Below, piece by piece: positions 43,189 to 51,165 of a stretch of DNA of 64,000 nucleotides (position 1 is its first letter; every line of letters starts with the position of its first letter). Made by a program: the position numbers and the translations under genes. Source of the DNA: JAKANT01 sp035502095 (GTDB taxonomy: Bacteria; Pseudomonadota; Gammaproteobacteria; Burkholderiales; Burkholderiaceae_F); contig DATJUX010000049.1 in assembly GCA_035502095.1 (NCBI GenBank), positions 62,001-126,000 of the forward strand, written 5' to 3'. The notes under the pieces are model-generated. The model was not told where the DNA came from, made no database searches, and was given only the letters and a program-made list of their open reading frames with translations.

Positions 43189-44030
43189 CAACCGATCCAG
43201 AGCACGACCACCGAGGCGAACAGGCAATAGATGCCGAAAAAATGCCACCGCCCGTTCTCGAGCCAGCGCGACAGCCAGCGCAAGGCCAGCAGCCCCGCGG
43301 CGAAGCTGAAGACCATGCCGAGCAGGCTCGGCGCGAGGAGATGCAGGAATCCGCCCGCATCCATTTGCGCCGCCGCGGCCTCGGCCTTGTACAGCCGGTA
43401 TCCCTCCCTGGCGATGACGGCGGGCGTGAGCACGACCGCGAGCGCGAAGCTGAACTCCTCGGCGCGCCGGCGCCGGATGCCGAGCACGAGGCCGGTCGAG
43501 ATGGTGACCCCGGAGCGCGAGAAGCCGCGAAACGGCAGGCACAAGCCCTGCGCGGCGCCGATCCAGACCGCGCTCAGCGGCGAGACCTCGCGCGTGCCCG
43601 CGTCGAAGCGCGATGCGACGATGATCACCAGGCCGGCGGCGGCGAGCGCCGCCGCGATCAGGCCGGAATTGCCGAACAGGTGCTCGATCTCGAACGCGGA
43701 GGAGTCGCCGGCGACAAGCCACGGAATGAGCTTCACCGCGACCGCTCCTATCGCCCCGGTGACGACGGTCGCGAGCACGATCTGCAGCGCCTGGAAACGA
43801 AAGGCCTGGGCCGAGGAGAAGTAGGTCTCGCGCCAGGCGCGCCAGAAGTAGACGATGACCGCGAACATCGTCCCCGTGTGCAGCATGACGAGCAGGAGCG
43901 TCATCGCGGGCGTCGTGGGATCGAGCCCCATCAACTTTTCCGCCAGGATCACGTGCGCCGAACTCGAGACGGGCAGCAACTCGGCCAGGCCTTGTACGGC
44001 AGCGAGGATGAGGACCTGCGTGGAATCCAA
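43188..44030 (-). CDS. uppP: Undecaprenyl-diphosphate phosphatase UppP, 280 aa
   Basis: The (E/Q)-x3-E motif is seen as Gln13-Glu17 in AAVQGLAELLPVSSSAH, and RGFSRSGVT matches the PGxSRSxxT signature with Arg in place of Pro. Eight or so membrane helices follow. It converts undecaprenyl diphosphate to undecaprenyl phosphate for peptidoglycan and O-antigen synthesis, and often causes bacitracin resistance. The hflK ATG overlaps its stop by 4 bp, so the two are co-translated. It may be one of several UppP-like proteins in the genome. Confidence 0.94.
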   Translation of the reverse strand: MDSTQVLILAAVQGLAELLPVSSSAHVILAEKLMGLDPTTPAMTLLLVMLHTGTMFAVIVYFWRAWRETYFSSAQAFRFQALQIVLATVVTGAIGAVAVKLIPWLVAGDSSAFEIEHLFGNSGLIAAALAAAGLVIIVASRFDAGTREVSPLSAVWIGAAQGLCLPFRGFSRSGVTISTGLVLGIRRRRAEEFSFALAVVLTPAVIAREGYRLYKAEAAAAQMDAGGFLHLLAPSLLGMVFSFAAGLLALRWLSRWLENGRWHFFGIYCLFASVVVLWIG

Positions 44031-44206
44031 GCGGATGACGCTCCGGTGGGGTTGCGGGACAGGCGACGCCTGCAGGGTGGCAAAGATAACCTGCTGCGAG
44101 GCGCGATCTCAGCGAGGATCGTCAGCTTCGTGTAATCGTTTAGCGTGTCGAGGGCGCGCGTGCGGGTGCGCCGTGCCCGATCGTCGCGCGCCGCGGGCGA
44201 ATGCCT

Positions 44207-44884
44207 CTACCGGGCCGCTTGCGGCGTCTGTTCGACGATGTCCATCTGGCGCCGCAGGCGCTCCGCCGCGCCCGCATCGCCCGCCTTCTCCGCGCGCATG
44301 CGCTGCACGCCGAGCCACGCGAGCAACGGGCGCCTCCAGCCTTGTGCGGAGGCGGTTTCGACCGCCACGGTCGCGACGGCGGGACTTGCGCGGCCGGACT
44401 GGAGCAGCACGCCCGCGCCAACCAGGCGCGACAGCGGGTCCTCGATGCCCTTCACCGCGGCGGCTGCGGTTTCGTCGGTGATCCCCTTGCCGGCAACGGC
44501 GCGCTGCGCGGGCGGCAGCAGCGCCACGTCTTCGGGCGCGACACGCGCCGCGAGGTAGTCGGCATACGCCCGTTCCGCGGGCGGTGCATCCGCGCGCAGC
44601 CGCTCGAAGCCCGCACAGGGTTCGAATGCGAGACTCGCAACCTGCGCGGCGCACATCATCAGCTCCGCGCGTGCCAGCAAATCGAAGCGGCCGGTGCGGG
44701 AGATTTCCGTGCGCGAGCGGTCGAACTCCGCGCTCGCGCCACGCGTATCGCCGGCCAGATAAGCGGCCACGGCGCGGTCCATCGAGGACTTGGCGTTGGG
44801 CTGCCAGTCGGCCACCGGCGGCGCGCTCGAGCAGGCGACCAGGCCGAGCGCGACGCAGAGAACTGCAAGGCGGGCGTCGATCAC
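44207..44884 (-). CDS. Hypothetical lipoprotein of the MCE cluster, 225 aa
   Basis: Starting at the GTG at 44884 gives a lipoprotein signal: VIDARLAVLCVALGLVACSS with the lipobox LVAC and Cys at 18. The GTGA overlap with the MlaD-like gene supports this start. The mature part (about 200 residues) is helical and has TPR-like residues (AYLAGDTRGASAEFDR, AELMMCAAQVASLAF). Function is unknown; the position implies an outer-membrane partner of the MCE system. 176 bp separate its stop from uppP. Confidence 0.75.
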   Translation of the reverse strand: MIDARLAVLCVALGLVACSSAPPVADWQPNAKSSMDRAVAAYLAGDTRGASAEFDRSRTEISRTGRFDLLARAELMMCAAQVASLAFEPCAGFERLRADAPPAERAYADYLAARVAPEDVALLPPAQRAVAGKGITDETAAAAVKGIEDPLSRLVGAGVLLQSGRASPAVATVAVETASAQGWRRPLLAWLGVQRMRAEKAGDAGAAERLRRQMDIVEQTPQAAR

Positions 44885-45837
44885 GGCAACCTGATCTCCG
44901 TCTCGCGCGCGAACGGCCATTTGCGGTTGATCTCGTCGACCAGCGCTTCGACCTTGCGCAGCGTGGCATCCACGTCCGCGCGCAACGCGCCGAGGTCGGC
45001 CGTCGCGACCTTGGCGTTGCCCGCGATCACCTGCGCATCCGCCAGCAGGCCGTCGACGCGCTTCAGGCTGCCGCGTGCCTCCTCGAGCGCAGCGGCGATC
45101 TGCGCCACCGCGGCGCGCGCCTCCGGGACCACGCCCTGTGCGCCGAACAGCTGTACATCGGCCTGCGCGGCCAGCTTGTCGAAGCGCGCCAGCAGCGCGT
45201 TGGCCCGGTCGACCGCCGCGAGCAGCTTCTTCGCGTCCGCATCGTTGCCGAGCAGGACGCCGAGCGCGCCGTGCTGGCCGTTCAATTTCCCGGTCGCCGC
45301 CTGCACGTTCGCCAGGCTCTTGCTCAGGTCCGACTCCTGCGCCGTGAGTTGAGTCAGGTTCTGCACCAGGTCGCGTACCGCGCCGATCAGCCTCGGCACC
45401 TCCGCGTTGGTATCGCCCACCAGGACCTTGCGCTCCGCGCCGTCGGCCAGCGGCGGATCGGTCAGCACGCCCGTGAAGGCCTTGAGGCTGGTATTGCCGA
45501 CCAGGCCGCGCACCAGCGTGAACACGCTCGACTCGCGCAGCCAATGGGCATCGCGGCTGGGAACGCTGACGATGATGCGCGCGTTGCCGTCGCCGCCGAG
45601 TTCGATGCGCCGCACGCGCCCGATCGGAAAGCCGGCGAACGTCATGTCCATGCCGACCCGCACGCCCTCCGAGTCGTCGGCGATCAGCACCACGGTCTGC
45701 GTCGATTCGAACACGCCGCGCGCGTAGAGCACGTACAGCACCGAGCCCGCGATCAGCAGGACCATCGACGCAAGCAGCACCCCAGCCTTGAACTCTAGGT
45801 GCGGAACCAGCGGCGGGATTCGGGAGGGCTGGCTCAT
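44881..45837 (-). CDS. MlaD/MCE-domain protein, 318 aa
   Basis: One N-terminal helix (LEFKAGVLLASMVLLIAGSV) anchors a single MCE domain with QTVVLIADDSEGVRVGMDMTFAGFPIGRVRRIELGG, the signature of periplasmic lipid-binding hexamers. A long helical tail (about 190-310) follows. MlaD proteins carry phospholipids across the periplasm and work with MlaE permease and MlaF ATPase. The permease gene ends 8 bp upstream of this start; its GTGA overlap leads to the lipoprotein. No ATPase gene is seen. Confidence 0.92.
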   Translation of the reverse strand: MSQPSRIPPLVPHLEFKAGVLLASMVLLIAGSVLYVLYARGVFESTQTVVLIADDSEGVRVGMDMTFAGFPIGRVRRIELGGDGNARIIVSVPSRDAHWLRESSVFTLVRGLVGNTSLKAFTGVLTDPPLADGAERKVLVGDTNAEVPRLIGAVRDLVQNLTQLTAQESDLSKSLANVQAATGKLNGQHGALGVLLGNDADAKKLLAAVDRANALLARFDKLAAQADVQLFGAQGVVPEARAAVAQIAAALEEARGSLKRVDGLLADAQVIAGNAKVATADLGALRADVDATLRKVEALVDEINRKWPFARETEIRLP

Positions 45838-45845
45838 CTTGTCGG

Positions 45846-46649
45846 TCAGTAGTACGTCCCCGCGAGCGACGCTCCTTCGATCAGCAGGATCGCCGAAAAC
45901 GAGCGCAGCAGGCTCTGCACCTCGGCCGTCGTGCGCGTGGGCACGCGCGGGCCTTCGTACAGGACCGACGCGATCGGCAGCACGGCAACCGCGATGCTGA
46001 GCAGGAGCGCCTTCACGCCGAAGATCAGCGATACCGTCGAATCGAACACCTGGCCCACGGTGTGGGTGTAGTTGTCGAATCCGCCCGAGATGAAGCCGTA
46101 GACCGAGACGTAAGCCAGCAGCAGGGTGACGACGCTGCTCAGCGCCACCAGCATCAGCGTCGCGAACACGCCCGCGGCGACGCGGGGCAGGACCTCGTGC
46201 ACGAGCGGTTCGGCACCGGAAGCGCGCATCGCGTCGAAGTGCCCGCTGTCGCGCAGCGCGATCAGGTCGGCGGCGTTCGGAATCGTGCAGCGCAGGGCGG
46301 CGAACGCGGCCGCCGCCAGCGGGATCAGCTCGAGCACCAGCACGCGCACGACCATCTCGAGCGCGTATTGCGACAGGCCGTAGCTGACCGAGGTCACCAG
46401 CACGATGCGGATGATGACGAGGCAGATCAGCGCGGCGAGCACGGTGAACCACGGCAGGATCGGCGCGGTATCGAGATAGAGACGGCTCGCCACCGCGGCG
46501 CGGTTCTGGCGCACGTACGTGGACGGCGACAACGTCAGGACCAGCAGCTGCGCACCGAAGTGGACGATGCGCCACCACCCGACGAGCCAGCGCCAGGTGG
46601 TGAGCGGAATTTCCTCCAGGCCGCTGTCGTTCGATGCCGGACCGGGCAT
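45846..46649 (-). CDS. MlaE-family ABC permease, 267 aa
   Basis: MlaE domain membrane protein: helices starting at about residue 60 (LPWFTVLAALICLVIIRIVLV) and SQYALEMVVRVLVLELIPLA, followed by the family-typical LRDSGHFDAMRASGAEPLVHEVLPRVAAG. It is the inner-membrane permease of the MCE lipid transporter. Unlike most MlaE loci, no gene for MlaF ATPase lies upstream; the adjacent minus-strand gene is an ACT protein. It is 8 bp before the MlaD-like gene. Confidence 0.92.
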   Translation of the reverse strand: MPGPASNDSGLEEIPLTTWRWLVGWWRIVHFGAQLLVLTLSPSTYVRQNRAAVASRLYLDTAPILPWFTVLAALICLVIIRIVLVTSVSYGLSQYALEMVVRVLVLELIPLAAAAFAALRCTIPNAADLIALRDSGHFDAMRASGAEPLVHEVLPRVAAGVFATLMLVALSSVVTLLLAYVSVYGFISGGFDNYTHTVGQVFDSTVSLIFGVKALLLSIAVAVLPIASVLYEGPRVPTRTTAEVQSLLRSFSAILLIEGASLAGTYY

Positions 46650-46667
46650 GTGCGTGGTTCGCCGCCT

Positions 46668-47093
46668 CTACTCACGCTTCAGGCTCGCGCGCAGGTGCCG
46701 GCCCGCGCGCTTGACGTCGGCGGCACTCACCCAGAGGATGGAGCCCCACGCGTTGCCGATCGACAGCGCGTCGACGCCGGCGACGTTGATGCCCCGGTCC
46801 GCCAGCACCTTGAGCTTGCTCGCCAGGACACCGGGCCGGTCGTCTTCGCCCTGCAACAGAAAGCCGCTGCGGTTCTCGACGAAAGCGAGGCCCGCCTTCT
46901 TGGTCGCGGCCACGAACTTGCGCGTGTCGTCGGGCACCACGTCGATCTGTGCCCGCCGCCCTTTCTGGGAGCCCGAGCACGCGAGCAGGTTGATGCCGGC
47001 GCTGACGAGCGTCGCCAGCACCTTGAACGCCGCGCCGGGCTTGTCCGGCACGAACATCGAATAGTGGTTGACCTTGCGTACGCTCTCGCGCAT
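46668..47093 (-). CDS. Tandem ACT-domain protein, 141 aa
   Basis: Two ACT modules in tandem: NHYSMFVPDKPGAAFKVLATLVSAGINLLA in the first and RPGVLASKLKVLADRGINVAGVDALSIG in the second. ACT domains bind amino acids and regulate enzymes. The free-standing double-ACT form has no enzyme attached and is probably a sensor or amino-acid-binding regulator. It lies 18 bp upstream of the MlaE-like gene, so co-transcription is possible. It uses KLKVLADRGIN-type hydrophobic spacing, normal for ACT. Confidence 0.9.
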   Translation of the reverse strand: MRESVRKVNHYSMFVPDKPGAAFKVLATLVSAGINLLACSGSQKGRRAQIDVVPDDTRKFVAATKKAGLAFVENRSGFLLQGEDDRPGVLASKLKVLADRGINVAGVDALSIGNAWGSILWVSAADVKRAGRHLRASLKRE

Positions 47094-47248
47094 TGCCCGC
47101 CTCCTCCTGTCAGCGGCCGGTCCGCGACGGCGATTGTCCGCTGAAAGCGCGCGCGCCCGGAATCCCCATTACAGCAGATGCACCGATCTCGCGCCGCGCG
47201 ATGTGTTCGTCGTTCCGTGGATGGCGTGCACGCTGCGCGCGACCGACA

Positions 47249-47279
47249 CCCCCGCCCGCGGGGGAGCTTGGGGAGGGGG
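47249..47279. repeat. Intergenic GC palindrome, family 1 copy i, degenerate
   Basis: CCCCCGCCCGCGGGGGAG followed by CTTGGGGAGGGGG. Related to the other family-1 copies but decayed. It is located just after the cytochrome gene stop. Confidence 0.5.
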
Positions 47280-47288
47280 CGAGTCGCT

Positions 47289-48089
47289 CTACTTCTTCTT
47301 CGCGACCTCGGTGAGTTCCTTCAACGTGAACGTAAAGCTCGATTTCTCGAGCGGCTTGTGGCAGGCGAGGCACTCGGCCTGGTTGATGGTTGGCCGCTGC
47401 TGCTTCTCCAGCGTGAACACGGCGTAGTTCCAGTCTTCGTTGCGCAGCATGTCCGGAATCTCCTTGCCCCAGCCCGCTTCGCGCTCCATTGCCGTATATC
47501 CGGTCAGCTGATCGGGAACGAAGAAACCATCCGGTCCCATGACCGGCTTCTTGTCCGCATCGAGCTTCGCCGAATAGACCTCGGCGAACAGCACCGACCC
47601 GTTCGGCAGGTCCTTGCCCTCTCTGGCGGCCTGCACCGCCGCGGGGTTGGCAAAGTAGTAGCGCACCTGGCGCGTCGCCGGGAAGTTGATCGTGTGGTAC
47701 TTGGTGAACGTGCTCTTGTAGTTGGCCGGGAACGTCACGCCGCTTTTCGCGACGTTCGGCAGGAACGCCGACCTGGCGCCGCTGGCGGCGCCTTGCAGCG
47801 ACGAGAAGAACGCGGCGACGTTGACGATTTCGTCGTCTTTGAGCTGGCCCGCGATCGCATTCATGATCGGGTTCTTGCGCGAACCCTCGCGCAGTGCCTT
47901 GAGCTGGGTTTCGACGTAGGTGGCCTTCTGGCCGGCGAGGTTCGGAATGGTGTCGCTGACACTCACGCCGTTGGCGCCGTGACAAGCGGCGCACACGGCC
48001 TGGACCTTCGCCTTGCCCGCTTCGATGTCGGCGGCATGGACGACAGGAACGACGATCAACAGCAGCGACAGCGCGACGGCGGCTCTCAT
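47289..48089 (-). CDS. Cytochrome c with C-terminal P460-like domain, 266 aa
   Basis: A signal peptide to about residue 20 exports the protein. The first CxxCH haem site is CAACH (Cys33, Cys36, His37) in a class I cytochrome c fold (GVSVSDTIPNLAGQKA, ALREGSRKNP). The C-terminal part from about 115 resembles cytochrome P460 (TFPANYKSTFTKYHTINF, GPDGFFVPDQLTGYTAMERE), and a second site CLACH lies at Cys240-His244. The protein is a di-haem periplasmic electron carrier or enzyme. AGGAGG lies 5 nt before the ATG. Confidence 0.9.
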   Translation of the reverse strand: MRAAVALSLLLIVVPVVHAADIEAGKAKVQAVCAACHGANGVSVSDTIPNLAGQKATYVETQLKALREGSRKNPIMNAIAGQLKDDEIVNVAAFFSSLQGAASGARSAFLPNVAKSGVTFPANYKSTFTKYHTINFPATRQVRYYFANPAAVQAAREGKDLPNGSVLFAEVYSAKLDADKKPVMGPDGFFVPDQLTGYTAMEREAGWGKEIPDMLRNEDWNYAVFTLEKQQRPTINQAECLACHKPLEKSSFTFTLKELTEVAKKK

Positions 48090-48183
48090 TGCACCCCTCC
48101 TCGAGGTCGTGTTGCGGCGGCGGAACGACACGGTACGGCTTCCGGCAGCACAAACACCCGGACGCGCCGAATGATTCCGCCGC

Positions 48184-49170
48184 CTAGTCGCGACGAGTAC
48201 GAGCGTAGACCTGGACCAGATGTGCTGCCGTATCACGCATTCGCGCGCGCAGTGCCGCAGGTACGCGCGCTTCGGCTTCGCCGCCGAGCCGCAGGAGTTG
48301 CGCCGCCGCATGCTCGACCGACTCGATCGGGATCGTCACGCGCGACCAACCCGGCCGGCGCGCGATCGGGCGCGCACTGCGCCGGGCCGCCTCGGCCACC
48401 GCCGGTGGAAATTGTTGCAACAACGCCAACCCGCGGTGCGAAACGTGCACGGTCGCCTGGTCGCGATAGACGCTCGCCTCGAAACGCCGGGTCGCGACCG
48501 CCCAATAGGCGGCGAGGTCGAAGTCGTCCGGGTGCTCGAACGACTGCCGGAGCGGCGTGAGTGCGTGGATATTTGACAGGCGGAATACGCGCGGCTCGTC
48601 CTTGCGGCTTGCGCGCGCCACCATGTACCAGACGCCTGCCTTGAGCACCAGGCCGAGCGGCTCGACCTCGCGATCGCGCACGCCGCTCCAGCTCTCGTAG
48701 CGCATGGCGATGCGGCGCGTCTTCCAGACCGCCTCGGCGACCGCGGCCAGGTACTCCGCGCGGGTTCCCGCCCGGAACCAGTCGATCGGATCCACGTGCA
48801 GGCGCGAGCTGACGCGTTGTGCGTCGGAGCGCCAGTCGGCCGGCAGCGCCGCGAGCACCTTCAACCGCGCCGAGGCGACCGCGCCACCGAGCCCGAGTTC
48901 CGCCGCCGGCCCCGGCAGGCCGGCGAGAAAAAGCGCCTGCGCCTCCGGTTCGGTCAGGCCGGTTAGGCGCGTGCTCCACCCCTCGCGCAGTTGGAAGCCG
49001 CCGTGGCGGCCGCGGCCGGCCCAGACCGGAACCCCGGAGCCAGAGAGGTGATCGAGGTCGCGCAGGATGGTGCGCATGGAGACCTCGAGTTCGGCGGCGA
49101 TCGCGCGCGCCGTCATGCGCCCGCGTCCCTGCAGCAGCATCAGGACGGAAAGCAGGCGGCCGGCACGCAT
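48184..49170 (-). CDS. YafY/WYL-family transcriptional regulator, 328 aa
   Basis: N-terminal DeoR-type winged HTH (MRAGRLLSVLMLLQGRGRMTA, ELEVSMRTILRDLDHLSGSG) and a WYL domain with AMRYESWSGVRDREVEPLGLVLKAGVWYMVARAS. WYL domains bind nucleic acid or ligand and regulate adjacent genes. The start at 49170 is preferred; the next start upstream adds 13 residues of no family match. It is divergent from the NIPSNAP gene, with 86 bp between the starts. This arrangement suggests regulation of that gene. Confidence 0.9.
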   Translation of the reverse strand: MRAGRLLSVLMLLQGRGRMTARAIAAELEVSMRTILRDLDHLSGSGVPVWAGRGRHGGFQLREGWSTRLTGLTEPEAQALFLAGLPGPAAELGLGGAVASARLKVLAALPADWRSDAQRVSSRLHVDPIDWFRAGTRAEYLAAVAEAVWKTRRIAMRYESWSGVRDREVEPLGLVLKAGVWYMVARASRKDEPRVFRLSNIHALTPLRQSFEHPDDFDLAAYWAVATRRFEASVYRDQATVHVSHRGLALLQQFPPAVAEAARRSARPIARRPGWSRVTIPIESVEHAAAQLLRLGGEAEARVPAALRARMRDTAAHLVQVYARTRRD

Positions 49171-49256
49171 GACCGCAGTGTGACGGAAAAATATGCCGCG
49201 CGCTGTCATGTTTTGGCGTGCAGCATTGCCGCCTCACTCTCGCGGGATATCGAACC

Positions 49257-50009
49257 ATGGAGCTGCTGGAGATCGAACCGGCCTGTGCGGTGGTCGAACT
49301 GCGCCAGTACACGCTGCACCCGGGCCAGCGCGACGTGCTGATTGAGCTGTTCGAGCGGGCATTCGTCGGGCCGCTGGAAGCCGCCGGCATGACGGTCATG
49401 GGACAGTTCCACGATCTCGACCGTCCGGACCGCTTTGTCTGGATGCGCGGCTTCCGGGACATGTACCGGCGCGCGCAGGGACTGGCTGCCTTCTACGGCG
49501 GGCCGGTGTGGAACGCGCACCGCGAGGCGGCCAACGCCACGATGATCGACAGCGACAACGTCCTGCTGCTGCGCCCCGCGCGCGAGGGCGCGGGCATCGC
49601 GCTGGCCGACTGCCGGCGCGCCCCGCTCCCCGCGGCGGCGCCGTCCGGCCGTCGCATCGTCGTGACGATCAGTCCGCTTGCCCGTCCCGCGGACATGCGC
49701 CGTGTTGCGCTGTTCGAGCGCGTCCTCGCACCCGCGCTCGAGGACGCCGGCGCCCGCGTCCTCGGCTGCTACGTCACCGAAACGAGCGCGAACACCTTTC
49801 CGCGCCTTCCCGTGCGCGAGGGCGAGCACGTGTTCGTCTGGTTCGCCTCGTTCGCCGACGACGCGGCGTATTCGGGCCATCGCGCCCGGCTGGAAGCCTC
49901 GCCTGCGTGGCGCGATGGCGTCGCTGCATGGAGCGAAGGCCTAATCGGACCATCGGCAGTGTTGCGCCTTGCGCCCACGCCGCGTTCGCTGCTGGACGCC
50001 GGCAGTTGA
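49257..50009 (+). CDS. NIPSNAP-family protein, 250 aa
   Basis: Two ferredoxin-like NIPSNAP/dimeric alpha-beta barrel repeats: VVELRQYTLHPGQRDVLIELFER, FHDLDRPDRFVWMRGF, DMYRRAQGLAAFYGGPVW and the second repeat with VVTISPLARPADM. Members have unknown function, sometimes linked to stress or small-molecule binding. The start at 49257 aligns with the family N-terminus; an in-frame ATG at 49218 lies 39 bp upstream. The DUF1579 relic begins 3 bp after its stop. Confidence 0.88.
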   Translation: MELLEIEPACAVVELRQYTLHPGQRDVLIELFERAFVGPLEAAGMTVMGQFHDLDRPDRFVWMRGFRDMYRRAQGLAAFYGGPVWNAHREAANATMIDSDNVLLLRPAREGAGIALADCRRAPLPAAAPSGRRIVVTISPLARPADMRRVALFERVLAPALEDAGARVLGCYVTETSANTFPRLPVREGEHVFVWFASFADDAAYSGHRARLEASPAWRDGVAAWSEGLIGPSAVLRLAPTPRSLLDAGS

Positions 50010-50011
50010 GC

Positions 50012-50140
50012 ATGGCAGAGGTCCGCTTCATCGGCGACACGCACGATTTCGACTTCCTCGTCGGCCCGTCCTCGCTGGGAGCTGGCGTTCTCGCTCGACG
50101 GGCGCGCGTGGGAGACCGACTGGGTGACGGAGTTCAGGCG
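50012..50140 (+). pseudogene. DUF1579 gene remnant with internal deletion
   Basis: An ATG at 50012 starts MAEVRFIGDTHDFDFLVG, the typical DUF1579 N-terminus. The frame is lost after about 20 residues; from 50076 a different frame gives WELAFSLDGRAWETDWVTEF, the typical DUF1579 C-terminus. Roughly 100 residues are missing between the two. The relic follows the NIPSNAP gene by 3 bp, so the intact ancestor was probably in its operon. It overlaps the 3' end of the following minus-strand gene. Confidence 0.7.
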
Positions 50141-51078
50141 GGCAGGTTCCCGAGAACGCCGCCGGCGACCTCGAGCCGGTCGAGTTGCTGCAGGAACGCG
50201 TAGGTCATCGCGTAGATGCCGGGCCGCGAATGTTCGCGCGGGCCGGCGACGTTGAGCGACAGAAATGCATTGCCGCCGAGCCATTCGAGGATGCGCCGCA
50301 GCTCGGCGGCGCGATCCGGCGCATCGAGGTGCGCCACCAGGCAGGGCTTGCCCGCGCCGGCAGCTATGCGCTGCGTCAGCAGCGAACCGCCTTCGAGCAC
50401 GCCCGTGTTCAGGATCAGCGTCGCGTCGCTCTCGCGCACGTTGCGTTTGGTGCGCTCCGCGTAACTCGCCGCTTCGGTCTCGACGAGCTGGTAGCGCATC
50501 GCGATCGGACCGTCCTCGGCACGCCGTCCGCGCGGGCACCAGCCGCCGTGCTCGAGCCGATGGTTGATGGCCCAGTCGAGTGCCGCACGATCGACGCCGG
50601 ACTGGCCGCCGGAGATCATGCGGCGCACGAGCAGGCGTAGCGGCAGCAGGTCGAGCTGCGCCCGGTTCGGCAGCCGCACCAGTGCGCCATCGAGCGAGAC
50701 CTCCAGGCGCTCGTCGGCACGGTGACATGGGTCCTGCACCGGCTTGCGGTAGATGACGTGCGCGCGCGTGCTGAACTCCTGCTTGACCCGGCGCGCGAGC
50801 GTGATGCCCTCGGCATGGAACGCCGCCCAATCGAAACAGTGCGGCGCGGCGGCCAGGGCGGCCTCGAAGCGCCTCTGCCAGGCAGCGAGCGCTTGTTCGG
50901 TCGCCTCGGAGACGCGGTGTTCTCCGAACCACCCGCAACCCGCGTCGCCGCAGTAGCGTCCGAGCGCGGTCGACGCGGCGCTGCCGTAGCGGATCCACCC
51001 GTACACGCCGCCGACGTCGGCCATGATCGTGTAGGTGATCTGCTGCGGAGTCGAATCGAGCCAGGGATCGATCGCCAT
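50134..51078 (-). CDS. Molybdenum-carrier-like (SLOG) protein with N-terminal extension, 314 aa
   Basis: From about residue 156, SGGQSGVDRAALDWA and the following GWCPRGRRAEDGPI match the putative molybdenum-carrier domain, a SLOG-type Rossmann fold that binds nucleotide-like ligands; YQLVETEAASYAERT and NVRESDATLI continue it. The first 150 residues form an unknown domain with RYCGDAGCGWFGEH, a Cys-rich segment that may bind zinc. The start at 51078 is chosen over a GTG at 51147, which lacks a ribosome-binding sequence. The 3' end overlaps the DUF1579 relic. Confidence 0.78.
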   Translation of the reverse strand: MAIDPWLDSTPQQITYTIMADVGGVYGWIRYGSAASTALGRYCGDAGCGWFGEHRVSEATEQALAAWQRRFEAALAAAPHCFDWAAFHAEGITLARRVKQEFSTRAHVIYRKPVQDPCHRADERLEVSLDGALVRLPNRAQLDLLPLRLLVRRMISGGQSGVDRAALDWAINHRLEHGGWCPRGRRAEDGPIAMRYQLVETEAASYAERTKRNVRESDATLILNTGVLEGGSLLTQRIAAGAGKPCLVAHLDAPDRAAELRRILEWLGGNAFLSLNVAGPREHSRPGIYAMTYAFLQQLDRLEVAGGVLGNLPA

Positions 51079-51165
51079 GTGCGCGCTCGCAGAATCGCAC
51101 GCCGCCACGGCCTGGCGCGGCGCGGTGCGAGGCCGGCATTCTTGCACCAGATGGAGTGAAATGGC

